DNA of 64,000 bases from Paracamarosporium sp. OC-R06-R3 (GCA_019828545.1 JACVRA010000024.1:248001-312000), one strand, 5' to 3'. Positions 19,287 to 31,361 are shown, counted from the first letter of the stretch. Program-made: numbers and translations. The notes: generated from the letters alone by a model not told the origin.

Positions 19287-21933
19287 CTATCGAAGGTGAT
19301 GGAAGAAAGCCCCGTCGTATAAATGCCCATCGGTCGGAGGGACGTAGAGACTATCAGACGCGTAGAGAAAAGTAGGCGAATCGCTTGTCACCCCGGAATA
19401 AGTTGGCGCCGCAATTTCAGATCTGTGTGTCATATCGGTAACATTCGGGCGGACCCCATGAAGCCCCATTATTGTTGGAACGTCCTGTCGAAGATTAGAA
19501 ACCGATTTCCGGCTATCTGTCCACAGGTTGGACCCAGGCAATGATAGTCGAATTGCGACAATCTGATAGCAACTGACAGCCACCTGATGTGCCCGCTCAG
19601 CTTGTGAGTCGTCCATGGCACGCAGCCAATTGATGATCTTGATGCAATATCCAGCGAGAACCACGTTGTCTTGTTGCATTGTCGGTGAATAAGAAAGAGC
19701 TAGGAGGAATACAGCAAATGCTTGCATTAAATGATGTATAAGTGTCCACCAAGGTCCAAATTCGTATATGAAGCGAGGCTGAGGGTGGTTTGGTAGAAGG
19801 TCCACCTCCATCTTAGCTGCATCCACACAAATAACCGCCATCCGCCGAATGAAGCTTTCTGATGCCCCTCCTTCTTTGTGGTCCTTTCCAGGCTTTCCTA
19901 GTCCACTCAAACAAGGGCGTGTGAGCAAAATCTTGGCACTGCAGAATTGAAAATTCAACATCGTGCGTTGGCGGAAAAAAACGTTATCCGGCGTGGCCAG
20001 ATTGGGATAATTGCCTTGGAAGTTAAAGTCAGCCGGGAGTCTAATGGCCCAGTCATCGAGTCGTTTGCCGATCTGGACGATGTCTTGTTGAAGCTCGTTC
20101 GGAGAACGAATCATCGTTCCAGCCGAGTAGAGTGACGTCAAGATGCTTTGTGTAATGATACACATTTGAACGACAGCCTTGAAGTATGATCCCGTATTGG
20201 CTTCCGGTATACCAAAGCTAGGAGGCGATTTACCAGAGCTTGCACTGCTCTGTGGACGAGGCTCAGGGAACGGGTAACTGTGTGCCACGGGAGAGACAGC
20301 TGAGGCTACACTGGACCTTCGCAACGTATCTACAATGCTGGCGTCCTCTAGTATCTGCTGTTCAGAGAATGGAGCAGGTAGTGGAACAGAGCAACAAGTA
20401 TCAACAATCACGCTGGGTCGACCTGTGATGATGTTGAGCTGCCGTTCGAGGTAGTAGAGGCTCCACCAAATACGGACCAACACCTCCCGCTTAGACCCTG
20501 AGGCCGATGGGTCTTCATTTCGGACATGGAGACCGAGAGCAGTTGCAAAGCGAAGTGCTACGCCAACAACCACCCATGCTCTGAAATGTATCAGCATAAT
20601 TGTTCAGATTCACGATACGTCAAACCTACCGGCTAACCTGCCCAACTGACAGGTAATAAAAGGCCAGCAGGCCAGCAACTTGAATCTGGGGCAAGTCAGG
20701 GTGCTGTCCGAGGGTAGACTCGTTCCATGCAAATGCATGTGCCCTTGCTTGGTAGATGATATGGTCTCGCTCATCTGCCTGCCAACTGGCTTTGATGAGA
20801 TGGGAATATTTTGCGCCGATCGCAAACACCAGATTCAAGATGGCCTGCCATTTCGTACTCAGCTGTGGAGCCGCGCCTTGCTTTAGCGCTGAAAAGTATT
20901 TCCGGCATTGATCTTGGAAGATTTTGCGCGGGAGGATGGGGAAGGAGTCATGGACTTTCTCCATGTAGACGTTCAGCATCTGCTCGGCTGCATCGGTCGT
21001 GGGAAGCTCGTATGGGTCGACGTGGAACTCCAGGTCCATGCTCTGGCTATCGAGGTAGAAAGTGACAGTGCTGACCTGCTCGTTATGAGCAAAGTTTACA
21101 GACGGACCTTGCTCGGGGATACCCATGTCGTTTTCACCCCGTTCCAACAGAAGGAAGCTTCGAAGCCATTGAACTTCCGAATTCGGTCCTACAAAACCTG
21201 TGGCGCGGGCTTGATCGGTCTCATGCAAATTTTCGTCTACAAGATCCAACGACTCGGTGTTCAGTCTCTCTAGCCGCCCGTCTATGCTGGCATCGAAAAT
21301 GGTCCCGGATCGATTCGAATCTTCATCGTTGGTGTCAGGGTTCGAGGGGGTTGGAGCCTGACGGGACTCAAGCATGTCTTCTTCAGTCTGAGCAAGAGTT
21401 AGTGCAGCAACGCAACGCAACGCCAGGTCAAGAGGTTTGGATAGGGTGCTAGCCCCAACGCGCGTCCTGGGCAAACATTGCGTACTCAAACGGGTGGAAG
21501 AGTGCAGCATGCGCGATAAAGAAGTACGTACGGCTTCGAGCAGCTCTCCTATGCGCGCACCATCTTCATCGTCGGCAAAGGCGCGCAATTTCCTCAGCAA
21601 CCCGGCCATCTGCCCGCTCCGTTCGGTTACGCTGGCTTCGTTAGAGGATGCTCAACAGTGCACATGCTCGAGCCAAATAGGAGGTTGCACCAACGTCTTA
21701 AGGCGGTCCTTGCGAGGCATTATATATATGCACTCACGGCCGGTTGTTTCGCAATGCGTACACTGGGGGACATCACCAGTGCACTTGATCTTGTGGGAGC
21801 GGCAAGCCGTGCATGCACGACTGACTCTCCTGCGCTCCTTGGAGGGCAGTGAGTGATTGATGCGCTGAAGACGGGGGATTGCGACCTTTCTGGACGATGG
21901 ACCAGACGGCGGACCCGGCACATTGAAAGACAT
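19287..21933 (-). CDS. Zn2Cys6 transcription factor with fungal-specific middle homology domain
   Basis: Exons 21695-21933, 20630-21631 and 19287-20580; 844 residues. The zinc cluster is at residues 41-68, C-X2-C-X6-C-X6-C-X2-C-X6-C (ACTACRSHKIKC ... CTHCETTGREC), with a basic stretch before it and PRKDRLK after it. The first intron is placed so that the protein reads RLKT-VTERSGQMAGLL. The second is placed so that GQVSR-AWVVVGVALRF is restored. The fungal_trans (PF04082-type) region spans about 290-560: AYMEKVHDSFPILP-like text, FAIGAKYSHLIKA, LGLHVRNEDPS, RIWWSLYYLERQL and TGRPSVI. It should be a nuclear DNA-binding regulator; the target pathway cannot be told from the sequence. The neighbouring stretches on both sides hold no gene. 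Confidence 0.88.
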
Positions 21934-24682
21934 GGCTGCTCTGCCTCGTCTACGACGACGGAGCCGGGCTCATTGAAGTCGGACAGACGGGTCGCGCCGC
22001 GACAGTGAGGCACGGGACGGCACAGCCTGGCAGTATCACGGTTGCGAAGCAGCGCAGTTGCGATGGGTTGCAGGTGAAGGATGGGAGAAACGGCGGCGGC
22101 CGGCGACAGACAGACATGCAATTCAGACGACGTTGATGGGGCTTTGTTCGCCAGAGACGATGGTGGTGTTATGGCCAATGACCCACCCGCTCGTCAGTAT
22201 CGGGCGTTCTTTCCGTGGCCAATTGACAGCCTCCTTCATTCACCTCTGGAGCGCCATCGAAGCCCCTACGTCGTGCTTGTATCTCTCATACGTAACGCTG
22301 GTGCAAGGGAACATTCAGCATCGCCACCGAGGCTCTGTCGGTACCCACGCCGTCGGGGGGCGCGTAGACATTCCGAAAGACTCACGCATCCCGTGCTTGC
22401 ACACTTGGACCAGTGGATGACGTACTGTGCAACACGCTGCCGACGTCCAGAGCACCTCGATCAGCACGCCCACAGCATGCAGGCTGGGTTCTAGACACGC
22501 CGTACGACGCGAAGACATGCAATGCCCAAGCCGAGAATTCTCTGCCTCGTCTCTGAGTGCCGTTCAGCAACGTTGGAACAGCCAAACGTCATCGATGCCC
22601 CGTCCAATAGAATCCTTGCGCCGGATCATCCTCCGGCTGCCCAATCAGAGCCGGCTTTGGCTTTTGTCGCCGTCTCTCCCAACTCCACGCTCCACGGCAC
22701 ATTTAAGAGCATGAGCTGGGCCTGAGCGCAACGTCTTCTTGCGACCCCGTTTCAGCACACGGGACGGGCACCCCTGGTTGGTCCCTTGGACACTGCTTCC
22801 CCGCAGCACCCTGGGTTCGCATTAGCGTCCTATCGCATGCCGACTCATCTACGAGTAACAGCATTTTTGCTGCCATCGATCTCGATCCCACTTCGCTGGA
22901 CAGTCATACGTTTGTGGCGAAACACGCCTGCCCATCACTCCCACCTGGTTGGCTTGTTGCTCAGTTGCTCGCCTCACTGGCTCATGCCATCTTTCCCAAT
23001 CACGACCCCTATTTCCTTTGCCTAACCACGTCACGTGCGCACCCCAGCGGCCGACCCACGCCAGACCCCATCTCGGAATACCCATGTTTCCTCAAGAGCA
23101 GCAAAAACCCATGCTCTCCTCAACTGCTCTTGCCATGGCTTGCACTTGGCCACCTCGCCCAGCATTTCCGGGCCTGAGTCGACGTATCGTAGCCATGTCG
23201 CCACTGTTCTTATCGTCGATGCCGATTGCTAGAGCACGCAAGCCTCTCCGATCCCCTTCACAAAATGCAGGGTTGCCCCCATTCGTAGGGACGGAGCAAG
23301 GCACGAGGAGCGATAAGCACGCTGGGGGAATAAGATAAACCGCCCCTGGATCGAGTTCACGCAGTGCATCGGCCGTTCCGTGTTGTTGGCTGCAAGCCGT
23401 ACTTCCCCGCTCTCAGGCACTTCACCCCGAGCGTCTTAGAGCTGTTACGTTTTCGTTCGTTTCCAGGGTCCACGGCGGATACGCTAGAGTTGAGCTATCC
23501 AGTCCTAACTAACTGTTTAGTCTCACGGACCTTTCCCCTTGACCAATTGCCAAGCGAATACACTCTAGGGAACGAAGGTGGCGCGCGTGAACCACTCGCG
23601 CGGTAGATCCGCCTTAAATCGTTTTGACCCGATTCATACCCATTCACAAGAACCCTGTTTGTCAGGCATTGCCACAGGTAAGCTACTTTGAGGCGTCAAA
23701 ACCATTTGTTGAATTCGCCCGTCTTCGCCCAGCTTAAATTGTTGCCACCAACCCTATGGCACTGGCACGAGAATATGAGGGGAATGGTTTAGATGGCTGA
23801 CCCTACCACAGCACATGATTTACGTGAACATAGTACCTACATCCATCAACAGTACGTATCTATGTATCGAGTAGTCGTTCCGAGTAGTGCCTGCCCCAAT
23901 ACTGTTGTTTCTGATGCGATCTACTGTGGCGGCATACTGGAAATCAGTTCGATTTAGGCTTTTATGAACATGATCATACACATTGAGGTTGCCTTTTGTG
24001 ATGCGTCGATCTGAACTGCTATTGAACGCATCACATGGCGTATCGGAGCTTGGCGTGGTATAACTGGGCGAAGCCCAAGCCATATTGTGGGATACAGGAA
24101 ACGAGAGTCCAAAGCTACATCTAGAAACTGGTGGCGATGATGACGAAATCATGGTGATTGCAATTGTCGAATTGTAGAGCTTTCTAGATATTACTACAGC
24201 TTCGTAAACATGCATAGTATCCGAACACAGCATCCCATCTGTCCGACGTAAGTATCCGCTGCCTCGGGCTGCTCACAACGGCTGCTGACGTCATTGTGTT
24301 ACTGGTGATACGAGCTCCATGTGCTGTACGTTGTAGGGAACACAGCCACCACAAACGCCTTGCCAAACAGCCTTGCATTTACGGAGCTGGTGCAACCAAG
24401 ACAGTATCCTGAGAAGCTTCTAGACCGAACTGCAATCCGTGGTGCTGTTTACCGCTGTGGAGATGCCGGCAGATGTGTTAATATCTGCCTTTTGAATGGA
24501 TCTAGGGTGGAAGTGCTCCGCACTCTAGATTTTTTTCCCCCTTGCACAGCTAGTGGCATAACGTAGGGCGCAGTGAATAGGCGCACCTACAACACCCTAC
24601 CCCTGATTTGGAACGGACGTATTCAGGTCACAACCATTGTCCATGCTTCGCGATTGCGTCAGACTCCATAAAGTTCTTGAAA
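21934..24682. other. 2.7-kb intergenic tract between zinc-cluster regulator and RRG9
   Basis: The left part is upstream of the regulator and relatively GC-rich. A 137-codon minus-strand frame at 23820-24233 has no recognisable content. No RNA gene is identified. Long upstream regions are common at fungal transcription factor genes. Confidence 0.45.
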
Positions 24683-25435
24683 TCATACTCCTATGCGACC
24701 CGAAACGGGAACGTTCGCCTTGCGAGACGATTGCGTCGCAGATTTCCCATCTACGATCGGTATCAAATCCTCCTCTGCCCAGCCAAAGTCGCTGTTGCTG
24801 AAGCTGTCCCCGACATTCACTAGATTCCTAGATCTTGATTTCCATTTCGGTACCTCACCGTTTCTCGCTCGACCTACACCCATCTCTCTCCACTTCTTCG
24901 GCGGTTTGACCCCCAATTCCACGAGGTTTGACCATATCTGTTCGCCGCGCTTGTCCCATCTCCTTAACCTGTCCTCTTGCTCTTCGTCCGATGGCCGCCA
25001 TCTGCTCTTCAAGATGCGCTTAATGGCCTCCGGCGAGACCTTGAAATGCTGCGCGAGGACAGGAGTAGTGAACCTTGTGGGCTGTGATTTGTGTAAATGG
25101 CGTATGCCTTCCATTGTATCGGGCGAAAGCTTCTTGCGAGGATTCCATGCTTCTCCCTTCAGCTTGTGTTTCGAAGCTTCCTTCTCCAGTTGCCAGGCCG
25201 GCCGTTCATTCTCAGCTTCGAATTTATCACGCGCCCCTCGTGGCGTGTTCGTCGCGAAAGGTTTTGCGTTATCTGCGGATGCTGCGAGGAACTGCGATTG
25301 GCGCGCGGTGGAGAACGGTCGTGGGAATGCAGCGTGGCGAGCCGACTTCGCACCGGGTAGGAAGGCAGTTTCAAAGTCGGTAAATGAGCGAAGGAAAAGA
25401 CCAAGGGTCCTTCGTGAACAGGTGTGGCAGTTCAT
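24683..25435 (-). CDS. RRG9: Mitochondrial RRG9/neugrin-family protein
   Basis: 250 residues, intronless. I start at the ATG at 25435; the 28 codons upstream in the same frame lack an ATG. The N-terminus (MNCHTCSRRTLGLFLRSF...) is Arg/Ser/Ala-rich with few acids, like a mitochondrial presequence. The core RPAWQLEKEASKHKLKGEAW, then RKKLSPDTMEGIRHLH and RFTTPVLAQHFKVSPEAIKR, then WRPSDEEQEDRLRRW, is the Rrg9/neugrin signature with a helix-turn-helix-like segment. Yeast Rrg9 is required for respiratory growth and mitochondrial genome maintenance; vertebrate neugrin supports mitochondrial 16S rRNA. The gene is divergent from the mpaB-like gene. Confidence 0.88.
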   Translation of the reverse strand: MNCHTCSRRTLGLFLRSFTDFETAFLPGAKSARHAAFPRPFSTARQSQFLAASADNAKPFATNTPRGARDKFEAENERPAWQLEKEASKHKLKGEAWNPRKKLSPDTMEGIRHLHKSQPTRFTTPVLAQHFKVSPEAIKRILKSRWRPSDEEQEDRLRRWDKRGEQIWSNLVELGVKPPKKWREMGVGRARNGEVPKWKSRSRNLVNVGDSFSNSDFGWAEEDLIPIVDGKSATQSSRKANVPVSGRIGV

Positions 25436-25856
25436 GGTTGCACGGGGATTGGAAAGGAGAGCGGTTGAGAAAAGATTCGGGAGATCGCCGACGCGCGCAC
25501 CGCCACCACCACCAGCCACACGGCGTGCCCAGGCGGGACTGACGTCATATAGGCTACCTCAAAGGTTGCACCACCTATTCACATTCCTCCGTTGAGGAAA
25601 AATCCAATATTTCCGACCCAAGAGGTGCAGATCTTCGATGAGAAAGTTATTATCGATGAGTGGCGATGCCTTTGCCGAAATTCACACATGGTCTAGGCTC
25701 CTCGGTAGCATCTGATTGCCGCATGTGGTGACGGTTAGACTGAAACCGCGGAGATGCTTGCGCTCAAGTCGCATATGCTCTTTCAACTCGATTTTGTTAG
25801 TGATTACACAAACCGTATTGAAGGTAATCCTTGCTATCCCATCTCTGAGATCCACC
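25436..25856. promoter_or_regulatory. Shared divergent promoter region, RRG9 / mpaB-like
   Basis: 421 bp separate the two divergent starts. No obvious core promoter motif is identified. Confidence 0.4.
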
Positions 25857-27345
25857 ATGGCTTTATACAATCCCTTCCGGCGACGGACAGAACATACCAA
25901 ATAGTAAGCTTTGGCAAGTCATATCTTCAGAACACTTTACTGAGCATCCTAGCTGCTGGGGATACGAATTCGAATGGACAGAAGGCCACCTTACGGAGGA
26001 GCAAACCAAAACACTGAAACATTCTTACGACGTTCTTGGTGAAGAATGCCTTGACCGTCTCAATGCAATTTCGCCTCCAACTACAGGAGCGCTTCCGCGG
26101 AGGGAAGATTTGCCGCTACCTACAGTAACAGGCACAGATGCAGAGAAGAAAGAAGATCTTCCGCTCCCACAGCGAGATCTCTATATCCTTCTAAGAGACA
26201 ACCACGAAACTGATCCCAAACTCCAGGAACTTTGGCAGGAGGTGAATACTGTTCCGTCGTGGGTGGACTGGGCACAGATAAAAAGAGGGCAGGATGTCTT
26301 CTATCGATATGGAGGCCCCGCCCTGACAGGGCTGACATATCAGTCTTTACTTGGAGGAATGGGAGCAGCACGAGTAGTGGAAACGCTAGCAAGGACAGGA
26401 GGCTTTTCGACAAAGGTAGCGCGGCGGAGACTCTTTGAAACAACACAACACATCCTTCAATGTACAAAGTCCCTGGACTCCATCCAACCCGGAGGTGCCG
26501 GTTGGGCTTCGTCTATCCGCGTCCGCCTTCTTCATGCTGCCGTCCGGCAACGCATTATGAAACTTGCAAAACAGCGACCAAGTTACTTCAACTTAGAGGA
26601 ATGGGGTGTTCCAGTAAATGATCTCGACCAAATGGGCACGATCGGGACCTTTTGCGCCACGCTGATCTGGTTGAGCTTCCCACGCCAAGGCATCTTCCTC
26701 CGCGAACAAGAGAAAGAGGACTATGTCGCGCTCTGGAGGTATATCGGTTACATAATGGGCACACCACACGAGCATTTCGAGACGACGGAAAAAGCCAAAA
26801 ATCTAATGGAATCCCTCCTTTACAACGAGGTTCAACCGTCCGACATGTCAAAGGTTCTCGCCAACAACATCATCCACTGTCTCGAGGGTCAACCACCAAC
26901 CTATGTCTCCCCAGACATGCTGATCGCCAGCGCACGATGGCTCAACGGTAACGAGCTTGCTGATGAATTGGGTCTGCCTCGTGTGTCCTGGTACTACTGG
27001 TCGCTTATGGCTGGCCAGTGTCTCTTCTTTATGGGCGTCTGTTACTTCTACCGTGCTATTCCTGGCTTAGACCATGGTCATGTTGAGCGGCTCAAACGTA
27101 TCTTCTACAATGTTATTGTGAACGCTAAGTATGGTCTTGCCGGTGTGGAGACCACGTTTGATTTCAAGTATGTTCCTGAATATAATACGGTTACGGAAAT
27201 GGGAAAGCCAAGGGAAATCAAGCTGAAGGGATCGAATGTGGAGATGAGGAATCTGAGGGCTTTGGGGATATTCCTGGGCATTGTGGGAATTGGTGCTTGG
27301 GTAGGGATTAAGGTCGCGTCGAGTTTGTTGGCAAGATTATGGTAG
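25857..27345 (+). CDS. mpaB/rubber oxygenase-like (DUF2236) membrane protein
   Basis: Exons 25857-25903 and 25953-27345 (intron 49 bp, GTAAGC...CCTAG); 479 residues. The first exon gives MALYNPFRRRTEHTKY, and the splice restores CWGYEFEWTEGHLTEEQ, the usual start of this fungal family. The catalytic-domain signatures are WVDWAQIKRGQDVFYRYG, FETTQHILQC, RVRLLHAAVRQRIMK (Arg and His region expected near the haem) and GTIGTFCATLIWLSFPRQG. A hydrophobic segment near the C-terminus (LRALGIFLGIVGIGAWVGI) is a likely membrane anchor. Family members include the ER-bound oxygenase MpaB, which cleaves a farnesyl chain in mycophenolic acid synthesis, and bacterial latex-clearing enzymes. No biosynthetic cluster surrounds it here, so the substrate is unknown. 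Confidence 0.85.
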
Positions 27346-27695
27346 GAATGTCGCCCACCCGCGGGGTAGGTTCACACTCTGTATCAAGTGCCTCTTACTT
27401 ATTGACGGTCAGAATCTAGCAGTACGTCGATGTTGCGCAAGTATATATTACTCACTTGGAACCTTATTCAGAGCACTTACTTCATCTGACGCTAAGCGCA
27501 AACGGGCCATGAGGTGATTTCTTTCTTCACTGTCGATTATTAACTGATGACTATGGCATTGATATCTTACTCCGCTATTAGTCTGACCAATTTAGCTCCT
27601 TCCGTGTCCGGTGTTTTTCTTCACTTTCACGACCAGCTAACTAGCCTCTCACAAACAACAACTCCGTGAGCTTCAAAAAAGTCTCAACCGCGATT
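27346..27695. other. Intergenic between mpaB-like and CCCH genes
   Basis: 350 bp. No feature beyond the presumed promoter of the CCCH gene. Confidence 0.4.
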
Positions 27696-29279
27696 ATGGC
27701 TTCGCCACAGGATCACAATAATACTCAGGCTCTAGTAATACGGACTAAAATCCCCTTTACCCGCAAAGGTAGCGTGTGCGGCTGTCCGCAGTTCTGGGAT
27801 CTCCGTGCCGGTACTGACTCCCAGCATCCCGGCTGCAAGTTCCACGATTCATACACGCCTTCCTCAGCAGACGTAGCAAAAGCAGCCAGCATGAGCGCAA
27901 GTCTACCATACTCGACACATGTCTCACATCCCCCTAGTGTCTCCACGTTGGAGCCTACATCTCCGCCCAGCAATGAGCTGAAAGAAACATGCATTTTCTG
28001 GTATCACGGCAGGTGTCATCATGGTGCGGACTGCCACTTCGAGCATGAGCTTAATCACAACTGGCCGATCCCGCCCCCTCCTGGGTATACGCATAACAGA
28101 CGATGCGAGCTCAGATATTGCCCACTCCGCACTGACTTGGTGGAGATGATGCAGCGGTATTATCCTGATTCCACTGCGAGGGAAGGCCGCTATTCCAACG
28201 AGGACGAGGCGGGCATCAACCAGGAGAAGGAGAATGCGGGTCTATCTACCAAGGTCGACGAGGTTAACAAAATGGAGAGTGACGAGACTTCCGAAGATGA
28301 GAGCTCGACTGATTCGGACTCTGATGTGAACAGTGGTGAAATGGAAGACTGCAACTCCAACGATGAAGACATAACTGTTAGTGAGTCGGCTGTTTCAAAC
28401 AAGACTTTATCAGACTTCTTGTCGGCATCTGCGCTTACTCCCACACTGGAGGCTTCCTCACAGTTACTCGGCCATGGGGCACCGCTCTTGTCGCGTGTTC
28501 ACTATGTCGGTATGCCAGGAAAAGAGTGTGAATATCACGACCCAGATCAATCGGACCTCGATGCCTATGAAGCACAACCAGACGCTGCTTTGGCAATCGA
28601 CACTTTGGGCAGAAAGAAGAAGAAGAAGACACATCTGCGGGAGAGAAGAAAGGGACGCGTGCAGCACGAAGAAGACTTCGTTGCTCTCTACACAAAGGAC
28701 GATGCTGTCGTCAACAACGCGCTAACTGTACCACAGCACGACACGGTTGATACGGCAGCTACATCGAGGCCCTCCACGACTCCTCCACCCAAAGACCTCC
28801 CACGCGATTCCCTCCCTCCTCCAACATCCATAAGCCACGCAGGCACACAGAAGCATAAGCGCAAGTCATCTAACCACAGCAACACCATTTCCACCAACAA
28901 GCGCCTACATCTACGTCCTCTGTCTCGCAAGCAGCACAGCCTCTCCAAGCCTAACCCCGTCACTCGAACCACATCCCAGCACCTAGCAAGGCCCAAAACG
29001 AGCCCCTACCGTCCTGCACATTCCCCTTATCATCTAACCCGTCCCACGCCACCAAAAGCATCTACAAAGCAGCCTGGAATCTGCTTCTTCTGGTATCACA
29101 CGGGGTATTGCCAGCCTAGGCCCCTGCGGGATGGCCGTATGGCTCGATGCAAGTATCTGCACGAGCTGGTGCCTGGGGAGAAGGTCGTGCTGCCGCCGAG
29201 AGTTATACATGGGGCTGGTTGTTTGCTGCCGCTTTGTCCGGTGGCTAGCGATGGAGGTACGGAGGGAGAGACTCTTTGA
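27696..29279 (+). CDS. CCCH-type zinc finger protein
   Basis: Intronless, 527 residues, from the ATG at 27696. The middle finger is C-X7-C-X5-C-X3-H (CIFWYHGRCHHGADCHFEH). A related C-terminal motif reads CFFWYHTGYC ... CKYLHELV, with a longer spacer between its second and third Cys. An N-terminal CGCPQFWD ... CKFHDS motif and PGKECEYHDP look like partial copies of the same metal site. Between them lie an acidic Ser/Asp/Glu-rich stretch (about 170-245) and a basic Ser/Pro/Lys-rich region with KKKKK (from about 310). CCCH fingers of this type usually bind RNA. The repeated F-W-Y-H core suggests internal duplication. No specific orthologue is recognised. Confidence 0.75.
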   Translation: MASPQDHNNTQALVIRTKIPFTRKGSVCGCPQFWDLRAGTDSQHPGCKFHDSYTPSSADVAKAASMSASLPYSTHVSHPPSVSTLEPTSPPSNELKETCIFWYHGRCHHGADCHFEHELNHNWPIPPPPGYTHNRRCELRYCPLRTDLVEMMQRYYPDSTAREGRYSNEDEAGINQEKENAGLSTKVDEVNKMESDETSEDESSTDSDSDVNSGEMEDCNSNDEDITVSESAVSNKTLSDFLSASALTPTLEASSQLLGHGAPLLSRVHYVGMPGKECEYHDPDQSDLDAYEAQPDAALAIDTLGRKKKKKTHLRERRKGRVQHEEDFVALYTKDDAVVNNALTVPQHDTVDTAATSRPSTTPPPKDLPRDSLPPPTSISHAGTQKHKRKSSNHSNTISTNKRLHLRPLSRKQHSLSKPNPVTRTTSQHLARPKTSPYRPAHSPYHLTRPTPPKASTKQPGICFFWYHTGYCQPRPLRDGRMARCKYLHELVPGEKVVLPPRVIHGAGCLLPLCPVASDGGTEGETL

Positions 29280-29602
29280 GAGCAGGTTTTTTTTGGGAGG
29301 ATAGAGTGGGTTGGGTAGGATGAGGTGGGCGATTTCAGGGGCTGTGCGTTGAGGATGTGTTTGGTTGTGGCTGGGGAAATGATGCTGTATCATACGGATA
29401 GGAATGGGATGGAGTATGCAGCATGGCTCTGAAGTCGAACACCGACAATCTAGCTTGCGGACAACAACATATCAAGTCAGAAAATTGGAGACTGCACTTT
29501 ATGTTTGTGAGAATACGTGCGTTGAACAACCTTTAACATTTGAACTCAGTATTGTAAGTCCGCGGAATGGGTATAGATACGCTTCTCATCCCAACGCTAG
29601 AT
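29280..29602. other. Convergent 3' intergenic
   Basis: 323 bp between the CCCH gene and the converging SDR gene, with a T run at 29287. Nothing else is seen. Confidence 0.4.
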
Positions 29603-30760
29603 TCACCAGATATACGGCTTGTTTTCGTATGTCCAGAAGGTCCCGGTATGCTGGATGCCTTTGCTCTGTATTACGTCGACCATCTTCGAAACCGACTCTT
29701 CGGGCGTGATGATGCCTTGGACTTCCCACGATACGTTGATGTTTGCCATGTCCCTAGTAGTGCGTCAGTCTTTCTTTGCACGCTTGCGGTTGGTAATGTG
29801 AAACGTACGTTGCCACCTCTCCAGGGTGCATGGCTAATATTATTGTGTCGTCGTCCTTGCGCTTCAGTTCTGCTGCCATGTGTCGTATTGCCATGTTCAG
29901 CGCGGCCTTGGAGGCGGCATAGGCTGCGAAGCCGTCTTCCATTTCGCGGAAGTTGCCGTGAGAGCCGGAGTCACTGGACATGAAGGTGATGGTGCCGATG
30001 GGTATGTTTGTTTGGAGGAGTTTCTGAGCACAGATGATTGGTCCGATGGTGTTGGTGTGCAGATGGAAAGCGAATTCGTCGAAGGAGCTGGGCGTTGATT
30101 AGTAGATGCGCGGATTGCAGGCTGAATTGGTCGAGATGTTCCCGGCACAGCATCTCGTCAAGGGGTTGAACATGGTATACTATCCCAGGAATAGGGTATG
30201 CAGATCCGTAAAACTCATGTTCTTGATTCGGCATCATGGACCAAATGCATCATGCAATAATACTGCTGAAGGATGTCAGGGAGACGTACAGCTCAGTCGC
30301 TCTCTACCAAGATCAGCGCAGGCCCTTTGATTGCATCATTTAAGCGCGCGTCTTACATTGGGATACCGCAGGACTCCTGCGTTGATGACTACATAATCTA
30401 TCTTGAGGTTCCGGATGCCCATGAGCTGGCCGACGAACTTCTGAGGCAGGTCAGTCGCACGCGCCTCTGACGTAACGAGACGAGTAGGCTGGCTCGGTAG
30501 GCAACCCTTTGACGTACGATGATGCTGTCTTCACTTAGCACGTCACATATATACATCTGACAACGACCGTGGTCACTGCCAGCCTGACCCCACAGGGCCG
30601 AGGCATGCGAGGCCCAGGGCTCCCGCACGGTGGCTATGATTCGCTCGCCGCGCTGCAGCAGCTGGCGCACGAACTCGAGGCCGATGCCTCTGCTCGCACC
30701 GAGGATGAGCCAGGTAGTGGATTCGCGATCTGCGTACAAGACGTCGGGGATCTGATTCAT
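29603..30760 (-). CDS. Short-chain dehydrogenase/reductase (five exons, 14-nt microexon)
   Basis: Exons 30518-30760, 30357-30464, 30290-30303, 29809-30087 and 29603-29753; 264 residues. The cofactor loop is GASRGIG (21-27), NAG is at about 109-111, the catalytic Ser is in TFMSS (about 159) and Y-x-x-x-K is YAASK (178-182). The end reads YENKPYIW. The third exon is only 14 nt; it and the flanking splices restore the conserved run RYPN-RATEL-SFDEFAFHLHTN. The third intron (30088-30289) is long for this window and has a clear CTAAT-type branch site. Exon 2 appears to use the second AG of CAGAG. It resembles the C-factor/sniffer-like SDRs of fungi; it is NAD(P)-dependent with unknown substrate. 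Divergent from cytochrome c. Confidence 0.88.
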
Positions 30761-31361
30761 GCTGGTGTGGCGCAAGGGGCTGGCGCGGCGAGCTGCAGAC
30801 CGCGGGAGTTGGTACGTGGGATGCGGTACGCAGTACGCAGAAGAGGCACGCAGTTGGGCCGAGTACAAAGGGTGGGTAACCGGTTGCGGGCTGGGGCAAT
30901 GGCGTAGTGTGTAGTGGCCGGAGTCACGGGGGCAGCGTCTGCCATGGCGGGAGGCTGTCGCGTGCAGGTTTTGTGCGGCCGCGCTCGCTTGCTGCGTCTG
31001 CGTCAAGACAGAGCGATGCCAGAGCGATGCCAGGCAACGGATGCCAGCGTGCTGTCTCTGCTGTGTGCAGCAGCAACGGGGTTCCTCTCCAGCCTCGGAG
31101 CCCCAGCGCACCCCCGGGATTGCCCGAGCCTCATCTTCAGAGTCTTATAAAGGCGTCGCCCCTGATTGGCCAGCCCGCCACGCGCTCGAGCCCTTCTGCG
31201 CGGCTCAGCGCCAAGCCGGTGACGCTCAAAAACTCTCTCCTGCTTTCCCATCACCAGCTTTTTTCCCTCTCATCTTGCAATCCACACTACTCCACGCCCA
31301 TACACCATCCCACAGCACCCTCGCTCCACACAGCTCCTTCAGCTTCTTCTCTCTACACACA
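30761..31361. promoter_or_regulatory. Shared divergent promoter region, SDR / cytochrome c
   Basis: 601 bp between divergent starts. The cytochrome c side has a TATAAAG at 31146-31152, an ATTGG (CCAAT box on the other strand) at 31165-31169, and a strongly pyrimidine-rich leader (about 31245-31350). CCAAT-binding HAP complexes are known regulators of fungal respiratory genes; use of this particular site is inference. Confidence 0.45.

Noticed and set aside
23820..24233. 137-codon minus-strand open frame
   Set aside because: Its composition is not protein-like in any family I know, it has no splice partners, and it lies in a long intergenic region.
19287..31361. A secondary-metabolite gene cluster (regulator, mpaB-like oxygenase, SDR)
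   Set aside because: There is no core synthase, the genes are separated by housekeeping genes such as RRG9 and cytochrome c, and they lie on mixed strands.
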